A stretch of DNA of 64,000 nucleotides from Misgurnus anguillicaudatus (lineage: Eukaryota; Chordata; Actinopteri; Cypriniformes; Cobitidae), in the NCBI RefSeq assembly GCF_027580225.2, contig NC_073351.2:5243501-5307500 (forward strand), in the 5' to 3' direction. Below the pieces are notes generated by a model. It made no database searches. It saw only the letters and a list, made by a program, of their open reading frames with translations, and was not told the origin of the DNA. The position numbers were made by a program, and so were the translations under genes. This document shows, piece after piece, positions 33,412-42,145 of this stretch. Position 1 is the first letter of the stretch. Each line of letters opens with the position of its first letter.

Positions 33412-34099
33412 AGTATGTGCCTTTCCAGTAGAAACTTCGCGTGGGAAGCCCAACCTGTCCTAGTAGCTCATGCCAGCGTGTGAAATAGTCTCCCATAAAC
33501 ACTCTGGTCTTGTTTCTTTCTTCATAGTCCTTTCTCTTCTTGTCATACAATTCGTAGACAATTTTTCTCTTGCGACCCTCAGACATTTTGAAAAAAAACA
33601 CAGTGAGAACGTGAGCTTCAATGAATGGTTGAAACCGTAGCACAACACACATACACGTGACAGTGCGCATGTGCAGAAAGCGAACCTAGAGGCGAGCACG
33701 TACTATGGTTATACGTCAACATATAATCATAATGATTGACATCTGGGATGACCAATAATATAGGTGATCCACCCGGAAAACGAAAATCTTCCGCTATACC
33801 TTTAACGTTCATTTTCAAAACTGTGCTACTCACCGAGTGGTTCACGGTGTTCGTTGATGATTAAACAAGAGGATATCAGGTCACTTACAGTTTTTCTTGG
33901 TAGTTATAGTTTTGGTCTGAATTCGTGACCTCTTTCTGTGTTTATGTGTACTTATGGTTGTGATCTGTTAACATGTTATGGGTCTGTTGTGAACCATTAT
34001 TTATATAAACAATGTAATCATAATGATTTGGTTGCTGTGAGTTATGGTACTTCATGAAGTATTAGCTCAGAAGTGCCTAAATCTCCTCTTGTCCTACAG

Positions 34100-34843
34100 C
34101 TTGATGATGTGCTGGATCACACAAAATCAGCCACTGAGGAGAACTGTGCGCCCACAATTTGACAAGATGGGACTGTCACGTTCGGTATACACCGGAAAGT
34201 GAAAACAAAAGGAGAACCCAAACGCAGAGGATGTATCAAAATAAACAATGTATTTAATAAGACTGAACAGAAAATACCCACGTGGGGGTAAAACAGAGGA
34301 TAACAAAACACTGTGATAAAACACAAACCAAAACACGGGAACAAAAATAGGAACTGGTAACAGAGAACACGGAATACATGAAAACTCTGCACATTCAACA
34401 ACGCACGCGCACAACACAGAGAACGCGAGGGCATTATAAAGACAGCACATCAATGGGGAACAGGTGGACATAATTAATCACGTAAGACACGAGTACATAA
34501 GGGAGTAGGGTAAAAGTGACAATACACTGGGAACACGTGTCACACATACATGATGTGAAAACACACGTGTTCCCACGTAAACACAATGCTGCCATAGTCT
34601 TGCCCTCTAACATCCGACCTGGATAATAACCAAGGTCAGGCAAGACCATGACAGCCACAAAACACTGGGAACACGTGGAAGCCACACATACTATATGACT
34701 CCACATGTTCCCACACAGAACATAGTACTGTCATGGTCTTGCCAGATACACTTAGACCTGAGTCTAGTATAAAAGATCTGACAAGCCCATGACAGGGACT
34801 TCCAAACTTTAGGCTTAAAGGAAGAGTTGGATGCAAGAGTCAG
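34100..34843 (+). pseudogene. KDZ-like gene exon 10, split by a solo LTR
   Basis: It starts after CCTACAG as LDDVLDHTKSATEENCAPTI. It shifts frame near 34160, is interrupted at 34174 by an LTR, and resumes as FQTLGLKEELDAR. The 3' end is uncertain. Confidence 0.62.
34174..34794 (-). mobile_element. solo LTR (family A), minus orientation
   Basis: TGTCAC ... ATGACA ends and the exact 5-bp duplication GGGAC (34169-34173 and 34795-34799). It is related in inverted orientation to the solo LTR at 39544-40175; both share CCCACGTGGG and CGCAGAGGATGT/CTGCGTTTGGGTTC-type strings. Confidence 0.88.
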
Positions 34844-35250
34844 TGGATAAAGCAGTTGTTTTTGTTGTTTTTTAGTCTCATATGTCAGTTGTTTATAACT
34901 AACCCTTTCTCTGTTATAAATTGTCAACTGTTGTTTGGAGTTGATCTGTGAAATCGCTAGGGAGGAGGTCTGTAAAACTATTTGGAATATTGAAATGTGA
35001 TCCTGAAAGTCACATATTATGCAACATGCTTTTTCATGTTTTCAATATCAGTGTCTGTAGAGACCCCAAAATTAAAAAGACATGCTTGCTCTTTATTATG
35101 TACTAAAAGGGCATTGTATAGCATTGATGCTCCTCCTCTGGGTCTTGGTGCAGCTTCTTAGCCCACCCAATCAGTTACAGTCAAGCTTGTTGTCTGCTGT
35201 TTTTATTTTTTCAATAACACTACATTAATATGAGTTAAACTATGTGCGTG

Positions 35251-35256
35251 TGTATG

Positions 35257-35286
<30 letters not shown>
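35251..35286 (+). repeat. (TATG)n microsatellite
   Basis: About nine TATG units, just upstream of the TTAA MITE. Confidence 0.9.
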
Positions 35287-35287
<1 letters not shown>

Positions 35288-35295
35288 TGACTTAA

Positions 35296-36185
35296 AGGTA
35301 GGGTAACAGATTTGATTCTGAAACATTTTTAGTTATGCTGGTTAAAAGTCTCCTCACATCCTGATAGCAATCACTGTGTTAAGTTGTTTAAATGTATTTG
35401 TAGAAATTTATGTCATCTGTGAAAGGCGTAGGACCAAAAAAATGTTCAACCAATCATAGATTTCGCTCCGAACGGACGTTTCCATTTTTGTCCCTCATAC
35501 GTAAGCGTAATTTGAATGCCCACCGCGCAGCGAGTCCACGCAGACGCCATACGTCATCGGCACGTTCACGTGCGCTCACCTCCTGCCTGTAAACAGCAAG
35601 AACAGCAAACTTTTCTGCTGAATTGACAACCTACACAGGAGGCACAAAACTAAAAGCATCTTTTATAACAACAACAGCAAAAACTGCCTGGATCAGCAAG
35701 AGCAAAACCCCAAATGAAAATCGGTAACTTTACTGCTTTACCACGAGATGAAACAGCTGCAGGAGGCAAAGAGTCTGAAAGGGTCATTGCACTGTTTATT
35801 TTGGTAAGGTAGGTACGTGATATGTTTGTATTGAGATGGATTCAGATTCTACTTTGATGAAACATTGTGTTGTTTATGAAATCTGTGTTTGTTTACGGAT
35901 TAGCGTAACGATATAGTTACTACGTCTACACAACCGAAAGTGTGCTTAAACTAATTCTGATGTAAACCAGTTGTTTATGTTGGTTATTTTGGAAGTGTTA
36001 TTCACTTTGTACTGCAAAGTTTTCTCACTGCTGAATGAGACATGAGACGTGACCGTCTGATCTGTGCGTGTTCATGTGTTTTGAAAGAGGCGTGACTTTG
36101 GATGGCGATTTGATTTGAGGGTGGGATCGGGATTTCATTGCTAGGCGGCTACCGTTAGCATTTTTCAAAATGTGTTACCCTACCA
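35296..36185. mobile_element. piggyBac-like TTAA MITE, copy 2 (inverted)
   Basis: The ends are AGGTAGGGTAACAG and TGTTACCCTACCA with TTAA on both sides (35292-35295 and 36186-36189). The interior matches 5301-6181 in reverse orientation, including GCTAGGCGGCTACCGTTAGC. It inserted about 20 bp upstream of exon 11. Confidence 0.9.
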
Positions 36186-36205
36186 TTAAAGTGTTGTCTT
36201 GTCAG

Positions 36206-36289
36206 GGAAAGGACATCTGTGCAATTGATGCTGATGTTGTTGCCACTTGGCATCCTCCTCATGTCCAAGACCCATTTCTGATTCTACCT
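36206..36289 (+). CDS. KDZ-like gene exon 11, start of Ulp1-like module
   Basis: It has 28 codons in phase 0: GKDICAIDADVVATWHPPHV then QDPFLILP, between GTCAG and GTAAGT. The pattern resembles the beginning of the C48 protease-like domain fused to many KDZ proteins. Confidence 0.68.
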
Positions 36290-36624
36290 GTAAGTACTTC
36301 TTTTTGTGCCAATTTCTGCACCTTGTTTGTGTTATTACTTGAATATTGGCATTTTTAGTGTTTGCTTTCTTATTTATATTTGGGATGTGTGCTATTGGGG
36401 TAATATTTGAAACACCTTTGCAAATTTGGATTTAGTCACAGTATCTTTGGTATGTGAAGTGTGGTAATGTGTCAGTGGTCACAGCTCTTGATCCAGCTGT
36501 GAGACTGTGCTGAAAAGAACTGTTTGACATGAAAACACAGATTTATTGCTAGAGGTGTTAATTGATCCACATTAAATGCAAGTATGGTGTTTATGGTTAG
36601 CGGAGAATTCCCTGGTCCTCCCTA

Positions 36625-37761
36625 TAGTGATGAGCGAGTCACTCGAAACTCGGATCATTTAACCCGATCCCTAAAATGACTCGAGAACCATGAGTCCTTA
36701 GTGACCATTAACCCGAGTCAGTTGAGTCCTCTCAGATTTTGCTTTAAAAATTAGAAATTGGATCAAACACAAAGCTCTTCAAATGTTTACAACAGAATTA
36801 CAACACATAACTCTACATAAGCTGCCATATGTTCTATAACTTGCAACAACGAGTTAATTTACATCACCAAATGTCGACTGGGTGTACCGAGTGAGCCAAA
36901 AGCTCACTCGTAATTTTCTGCAGCTCCGAGTCCGAGTACAAAGGAATGCGTGTGGTGCGCGCGACAATGAGTTGGACAGCGGCTCGGGGATTCACACAGA
37001 GAGTGACTCAACTCATAGAGCTTGAATCCGACGAGCCTTGCTCGTGTTATTAACCCACTGACTCATGTAGGCTAATCTGTTGCAATATTTGACTGGCACA
37101 ATGTTTTGGGTAGAAGCTGCAAATGTTTAAAAAATTTAAATACAAGGACTATTGCAGCAGTGCTGCTGTAAAGATCCGCCACCGACGGACGTACATGGCT
37201 CCTCTTGTTGACTGAGTCACTCAGAGTGACGTGAGTGGTTCACTCGCAGGACCCGTGCAGGAGCGGGTGAGCGGCTCTGTCTGGGACTCACTCACAAGAT
37301 CATGTTCTTGCGTGGATAAGTGACTGTGTGGCTGCATTAACGGAAGCCTATCGTGGATCTTGTAAGTCAATCTGAAACAGGACATGTTCCTCTCACGTCC
37401 CAATTCAACAAAGCCTCACATCTTTTAAACGTGGTGTTGATATATTTGTCGTTATGAAATGAAACTAAACACACACACCGAACTTTTACAATTATGTTAT
37501 TGATAATGTTACCACGGACATGCATGTTTTTTTTTACAAGTTCCTCAGGTCACATGAGCCCTTTTTTGCAGCAGAGGAGTCGTAGACTCGTAGCTGCATG
37601 CGTGATCTGAGTTGCTTGGTTGCATTAGTATTAGCGATTGGAACTGGGAGATTTTGACCAAGTGATTCAAGTGACTCAAGTGACTCGCACAACCCGGATC
37701 ATATTAGTGAGTGACTCAGATTAACCAGAATCCTTAAAAAGATCCGGGTTGACCATCACTA
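36625..37761. mobile_element. hAT-type element in a KDZ-gene intron
   Basis: It starts TAGTGATGAGCGAGTCACTC and ends GGTTGACCATCACTA. The 8-bp duplication CCTCCCTA is exact (36617-36624 and 37762-37769). The interior is rich in GAGTGACTC-type motifs. Confidence 0.9.
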
Positions 37762-37857
37762 CCTCCCTATGACCATAGATTGTGATACACCAGGTTGTGT
37801 CTGCTATGTAAAGCAAGGCATTAATGAGTCAAATGCACTCAACACTGTATTTCACAG

Positions 37858-37946
37858 GTCCTGCTTCCAAAGCGATTTTGGATTTATCAGCTTGACTCAG
37901 CCAGTCTTAATGGTTATGGTGACATTAACTATGTAAACATGTTCAG
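37858..37946 (+). CDS. KDZ-like gene exon 12, Ulp1/C48-like strand
   Basis: It reads VLLPKRFWIYQLDSASLNGY then GDINYVNMF. The hydrophobic strand followed by LDS resembles the region holding the catalytic Asp of Ulp1-type cysteine proteases. The usual His-Trp pair upstream was not seen. Confidence 0.65.
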
Positions 37947-38516
37947 GTTGAATTTTTAAGTATTCTGAACTGTTGAGTGCTTCTTATGACATGCTGTTCT
38001 GGAAAACCGTTCATTGTTCTGTAAGATATAGACGGTTGCCCTTCAAAGTTTTGTAGGTGCAAACAATGTCAGTAAATCAGGCCAGTTTCATTTGGCCATC
38101 ACGTAAGTCTCTATGGCTTCAGGGATGGGTGTGGAGGGGTGATTAAGGGGCAACACAGGGCAAATCATTCTGTTGATGCAACTGTAATCAGTAAACAGTT
38201 AATCTTTTATAGCTATCACTTTACAAGATGGCTGCTAGTTATCGTATGTCAAAAAACATGTACAAAAACAATGTTGTCCATAGCTAAAAAATGGTCATGG
38301 TCCCTTCATATTCATATCATCTGGTTTTGTGGGATGTTTACATTCTTAGTCATATAAATTCAATTGACAAAATTTTTCAAGTAGGCTTTATGGTTGCATC
38401 ATTTGCACGTAGCTGCCCCACTATTAATTTTCTTTCTGTTTTACACCATACCACATTGCCTGGAGTTTCTTCCAGTTTAACAAAATGGCTACATATTTCT
38501 TCTATCCCCCATAAAG

Positions 38517-38568
38517 CTTAATTGCAATGCGGCTGCTCCCTGGACCATGGAAGGTCATCAAAACCAAG
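38517..38568 (+). CDS. KDZ-like gene exon 13
   Basis: A short exon reading AMRLLPGPWKVIKTK in phase 0, ended by GTACAG. The PWKVIK string fits Ulp1-like proteins just before their Asp-Cys-Gly site. Confidence 0.5.
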
Positions 38569-38764
38569 GTACAGAAATGCAGTTACCAGTCTTTTTTCCA
38601 GTCATTGTTCAGTAGTTTTATGTTTGGTAAAATAAATTATAGGAAAGGATAATGGTTTGTTCATGCTGATGGCAAGTTGTGAAATACAGATTGTGGGCAG
38701 TTATGGTGATGGCAAAAAATTCTAGTGTTTTAATTTTCTAAATGGTATTTGTTGTCTATTTCAG

Positions 38765-38926
38765 TATGCACTGTATATGGCCATGGACTGGACATTTGAC
38801 TTCAATCAGGTCAAAACTATCTGCCAGGATGACATCCCTCAGCTCGGTAGGTGGTGGTGTAATTTGCTCCTACAAAACATGTCACCTGCAAGGTACACTC
38901 ACCTAGAGACACTCCTGGAATGTTAA
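38765..38926 (+). CDS. KDZ-like gene exon 14, end of Ulp1-like module
   Basis: After TTTCAG it reads YALYMAMDWTFDFNQ, then DDIPQLGRWWCNLLLQNM and LETLLEC to a TAA whose bases belong to the TTAA target of the next MITE. The RWWC string is typical of the C-terminal helix of C48-like domains in such proteins. The catalytic Cys segment (Asp-Cys-Gly) should precede this exon and is not in a predicted exon. Confidence 0.7.
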   Translation, partial: YALYMAMDWTFDFNQVKTICQDDIPQLGRWWCNLLLQNMSPARYTHLETLLEC

Positions 38927-39372
38927 AGGGATAGTTCACCCAAAAAAGAATTTTTTTGTCATAATGTACTTCAAAATATCTTCCTTTGTATTCATCAGAA
39001 CAAAGAAATTTATACAGGTTCGTAACAACATGGGGGTGAGTTAGGATGACCATACATGCCATTCTTCCCGGACACGTTCTGGCCAGGATTTCGGTGCGTC
39101 TTCCGGAAGTCGTATTTGTTGACTGCATACGCCATTCAGTTAAAAACATAAGACATACAATCGTAGTTTCATTCTTACCGTAAAAGAGAACGGTTGCTTT
39201 TCTGTAATAATAATAATAATCCTCTATGACGTATGCGGTCGACAAATGCGACTTCCGGAGGACGAACCCGGGGTCCTGGTCAGGATGCGTCCGGGATGCG
39301 TCCGGGAGGAATGGCGCGTATGGTCACCCTAGGTGAGTAAATGACAGAATTTTTTTTTTGTGAACCATCCCT
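38927..39372. mobile_element. TTAA-flanked MITE, interrupted by a hAT MITE
   Basis: The ends AGGGATAGTTCACCC and GTGAACCATCCCT lie between TTAA duplications (38923-38926 and 39373-39376). The middle is displaced by 39042-39331. Confidence 0.85.
39042..39331. mobile_element. nested MITE with TAGGRTGACCATAC ends
   Basis: The left end TAGGATGACCATAC matches the inverted right end GTATGGTCACCCTA. GGTGAGT is duplicated at 39035-39041 and 39332-39338, with the eighth base differing. Confidence 0.82.
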
Positions 39373-39503
39373 TTAAAATTAACTGTCTCCAGAAGGAACA
39401 CGGTGTTGAATGTTTTCAATGTCTTGAATGTTTTGAGTGTCTAAAAAGCTATAAAGGTTTTATACAAATAGTCTGTTTACCTAACCCTTGAGCTTGTCTT
39501 CAG

Positions 39504-40207
39504 TGTGTCAGAGTCCACCACCACTAAACAGTCACCCACTCCTTGTCATGGGCTTGCCAGACCTTTTGTACTAGACTCAGGTCTGAGTGTATCTGGCAAG
39601 ACCATGACAGTACTATGTTCTGTGTGGGGACACGTGGAGTCATATTGTGTGTGTGGCTTCCACGTGTTCCCAGTGTCTTGTCGCTGTCATGGTCTTGCCA
39701 GACCTTTGTGTAAGATTCAGGTCTAATTTCAGAGGGCAAGATTATGGCACCATTGTGTTTTGTGTGGGGACACGTGGTTTCACATTATGTATTTGTGTCA
39801 CGTGTTCCCAGTGTATTGTCACTTTTACCCTGCTCCCTTATGTACTCGTGTCTTACGTAATTAATTATGTTCACCTGTTCCCCATTGATGTGGTGTCTTT
39901 ATAATGCCCTCTCGTTCTCTGTCGTGTGCTCGTTCGTTCGTCTTGATTCAGTGTTTTGTTGGTCCCGTCATCCGGTCAACCTGAATCTTTCTCAGAGTCT
40001 GTTTGTTATTTTGGTATTCTGATTGTTTCTCTGTTTCGTGTTCCATCATGTTGTGTTCTCATCTGTTTTACCCCCACGTGGGTTTTTGTGTTGCTTAGTT
40101 AATAAACCCTCTGTTATTTTATACATTATCTGCGTTTGGGTTCTCCCTCTTTTTGGTGTATATCGCACCGTGACACTCCTGCGATGGTTGAAGAGGAAAA
40201 TGATGAG
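39504..40207 (+). pseudogene. exon 15 of the transposon gene set, split by a solo LTR
   Basis: After CTTCAG it reads SESTTTKQSPTP up to 39543. An LTR interrupts it (39544-40175) and the same frame resumes as AMVEEENDE to a GTAAAT donor. Whether it belongs to the transposase or to a separate accessory gene is unclear, because exon 14 ends in a stop. Confidence 0.6.
39544..40175 (+). mobile_element. solo LTR (family A), plus orientation
   Basis: TGTCAT ... GTGACA ends with the exact 5-bp duplication CTCCT (39539-39543 and 40176-40180). An AATAAA lies at 40101-40106. It is an inverted relative of 34174-34794. Confidence 0.9.
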
Positions 40208-40285
40208 GTAAATACTCATCTCCACAGCAGTACTACAACATCTTTCCCAAAACATAAACATACATGTATTCTCTATGTATTACAG

Positions 40286-40552
40286 GAGTACAAAAAAAAC
40301 ATGAAGTGGAAATTTGTAAGGGACATTGGTCCAGCATGGTCCTGGATACAGATGAACCGCAATTTGTTTTGTGGGGAGGTGACAGAGCATGCCTTTCTCC
40401 AAATGGACAGGGAAAATCAACAGCAGGCCATCGAAGAGGATGCGAGGGATGTGTTTTTATTTGTTTTTGAATGTGCCGAGGACCTGGACACATTTATTTC
40501 TAATTGTAATGAACAACAGGGGCTGAAGGTCCATGCCATGTTCCAAAAATAA
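40286..40552 (+). CDS. terminal exon of the transposon gene set, unknown domain
   Basis: After TTACAG it reads EYKKNMKWKFVRDIGPAWSW, NRNLFCGEVTEHAFLQ and ends CNEQQGLKVHAMFQK with TAA. It is acidic and helical-looking. I do not recognise a domain. AATAAA follows at 40583-40588. The 78-nt intron before it is itself open in frame. Confidence 0.6.
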   Translation, partial: EYKKNMKWKFVRDIGPAWSWIQMNRNLFCGEVTEHAFLQMDRENQQQAIEEDARDVFLFVFECAEDLDTFISNCNEQQGLKVHAMFQK

Positions 40553-41242
40553 GATTACTTTTTTTGTTAAAAATTATAAATGCAATAAAACCCAATGAAG
40601 TAAAATGTGACTCTTTTATTTATCTTTAAGTATCTATAAAACACCTTTAATATCGAGTTGTGCTGATGAACAAGGGCTAAAGAACAATTTAATGTTACTA
40701 AATTTATAATCTATGTAGATTAAGCCTATTGCATATTGAACCTGTCATTCAAATGTATGATAAGTGGAACATTGTCAATAAAAATGATAATGAAACTCTG
40801 TTAAGCGTGACATTTACAATAGCGAAAGGTACTGTCCAATTAAACTTAAAACATTTAAAATGTGTTTTGGGTAGGTTAAAATCTATAATAATACAGTAAA
40901 TGGTTTTATAAATCTCATTACATTAATAAATACGGCTAAGTATACGCAATTTAACGTTAATCGTTTTGATGACATTAGCTCCGTGTATTATACATTCTTT
41001 ACAGATTTAGGAGGTGGCCTCGATTAAATGTGTACCATTTTAGCATAGACGTCCTTTACAAACATAAGAAAACGTATTGGTAAAACGAAACATAACATTA
41101 TTTTATTTAGATCTCCAGTCCAGACAGCACCATCAACTGAATAATTCAACACACTTCCGATAGGAAATTGTATCATTTTGGCACAACAATTCAGGTTTCA
41201 GTGACGAGTCGTCGTCATGTTGTGCCATACATGGGACTCACA
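40553..41242. other. 3' non-coding part of the KDZ-like element
   Basis: AT-rich, with an AATAAA after the last exon; no further gene seen before the right terminal repeat. Confidence 0.6.
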
Positions 41243-41335
41243 TGGTGACGTATTGGACATGGCGTGGTTTCTGACGTCACGGTTGGATGTGGGCATTGTT
41301 GGATGTCCACTGCAGGCTGTAGCGAGTCATACTTG
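41243..41335 (-). repeat. right terminal inverted repeat of the KDZ-like element
   Basis: Read on the - strand from 41335 it begins CAAGTATGACTCGCTACAGC and continues through GTGGACATCCAAC and ATGCCCACATCCAA, mirroring 26832-26924. Confidence 0.82.
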
Positions 41336-41428
41336 CTACTGGGTTACACGAAGGTTCATTTCGTCGTGTAAGAATAATTTAATGAGGTGGCTTTGTTTTT
41401 TCAAAGCACAGGCTTTTTCCAACAACAA

Positions 41429-41500
41429 AGGTTCCACCGAGACTTGAACTCAGATCACTGGATTCAAAGTCCAGAGTGCTAACCATTACACCATGGAACC
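41429..41500 (-). tRNA. trnQ-UUG: tRNA-Gln (anticodon TTG)
   Basis: Full length; one T-stem change giving a G-U pair (ACTCAGATC). First gene right of the transposon. Confidence 0.88.
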
Positions 41501-41712
41501 GGCATGGGGAAGCGCTGCTTGACCCAAACTTGCAAAGTTTCAACCAATACAGTATGGAAGAAGTTAAAAAGTTAAATTGTGGAGTGTTAAAATGGCACCA
41601 TCAAGCCATCTACTGGGTGACAGGAAGGCTCGTTGTTTGAGAAGGCTTGGTTTTTCCAAAGCATCTTTTTCATTGCCACAAGCAGCTCTGCACAGGCTTT
41701 TACCAACAACAA

Positions 41713-41784
41713 AGGTTCCACCGAGACTTGAACTCGGATCACTGGATTCAAAGTCCAGAGTGCTAACCATTACACCATGGAACC
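41713..41784 (-). tRNA. trnQ-UUG: tRNA-Gln (anticodon TTG)
   Basis: Identical to the consensus. Confidence 0.95.
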
Positions 41785-41999
41785 GCCATGGAAAAGAGCA
41801 CTGCTTGACCCAAACTTGCAAAGTTCCAACCAATACAGTATCAAAGAGGTTAAAAAGATAAATTGTGGAGTGTTAAAAATGCCACCATCAAGGCATCTAC
41901 TGGGTGACACGAAGGTTTGTTGTTTGAGAAGGCTTGGTTTTTCCAAAGCATCTTTTTCATTGCCACAAGCAGCTCTGCACAGGCTTTTGCCAACACCAA

Positions 42000-42071
42000 A
42001 GGTTCCACCGAGACTTGAACTCAGATCACTGGATTCAAAGTCCAGAGTGCTAACCATTACACCATGGAACC
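42000..42071 (-). tRNA. trnQ-UUG: tRNA-Gln (anticodon TTG)
   Basis: T-stem G-U variant (ACTCAGATC). Confidence 0.88.
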
Positions 42072-42145
42072 TGCATGGAAAAGAGCACTGCTTGACCCAA
42101 ACTTGCAAAGTTAAAAACCAATACAGTATCAAAGAAGTTAAAAAG

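Larger units (their letters stand above)
27015..38926 (+). pseudogene. KDZ (Kyakuja-Dileera-Zisupton) transposase-like gene, decayed
   Basis: A multi-exon gene of about 14 exons is read from splice sites and frame. The order is N-terminal Cys/His clusters, a SWIM-type finger, a second Cys-rich region (QCYRCGMVYRYQEW ... NFDDHI), a conserved GYHP ... VVMDLHKKGVF block, a SAP-like segment, the KDZ core (GGWAVVTCPCAVVYGVKF, then AESPRDFADLLLSMK) and a Ulp1/C48-like end. Such proteins are known as transposases of KDZ elements and relatives of vertebrate HMGXB3. It is inactive here: frameshifts near 28040, 29570 and 32880, TAG at 28908, and a solo LTR in exon 10. I assign the family by recall of characteristic strings. 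Confidence 0.8.
26832..41335 (+). mobile_element. KDZ/Zisupton-like DNA transposon inserted in the tRNA array
   Basis: It is bounded by an exact 8-bp duplication, CTACTGGG (26824-26831 and 41336-41343), of normal array spacer. Its terminal inverted repeats span about 90 bp (26832-26924 and 41243-41335). Both contain CTCGCTRCAGCCTGCAGTGG and later GCCCACATCCAA and a CGTCACC block, roughly four-fifths matched by eye. The gene inside has SWIM, SAP-like and KDZ-core segments. The known fish Zisupton superfamily also makes 8-bp duplications. Of the 14.5 kb, several kilobases are later insertions (30472-32313, 32349-32599, 34174-34794, 35296-36185, 36625-37761, 38927-39372, 39544-40175). Confidence 0.85.
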
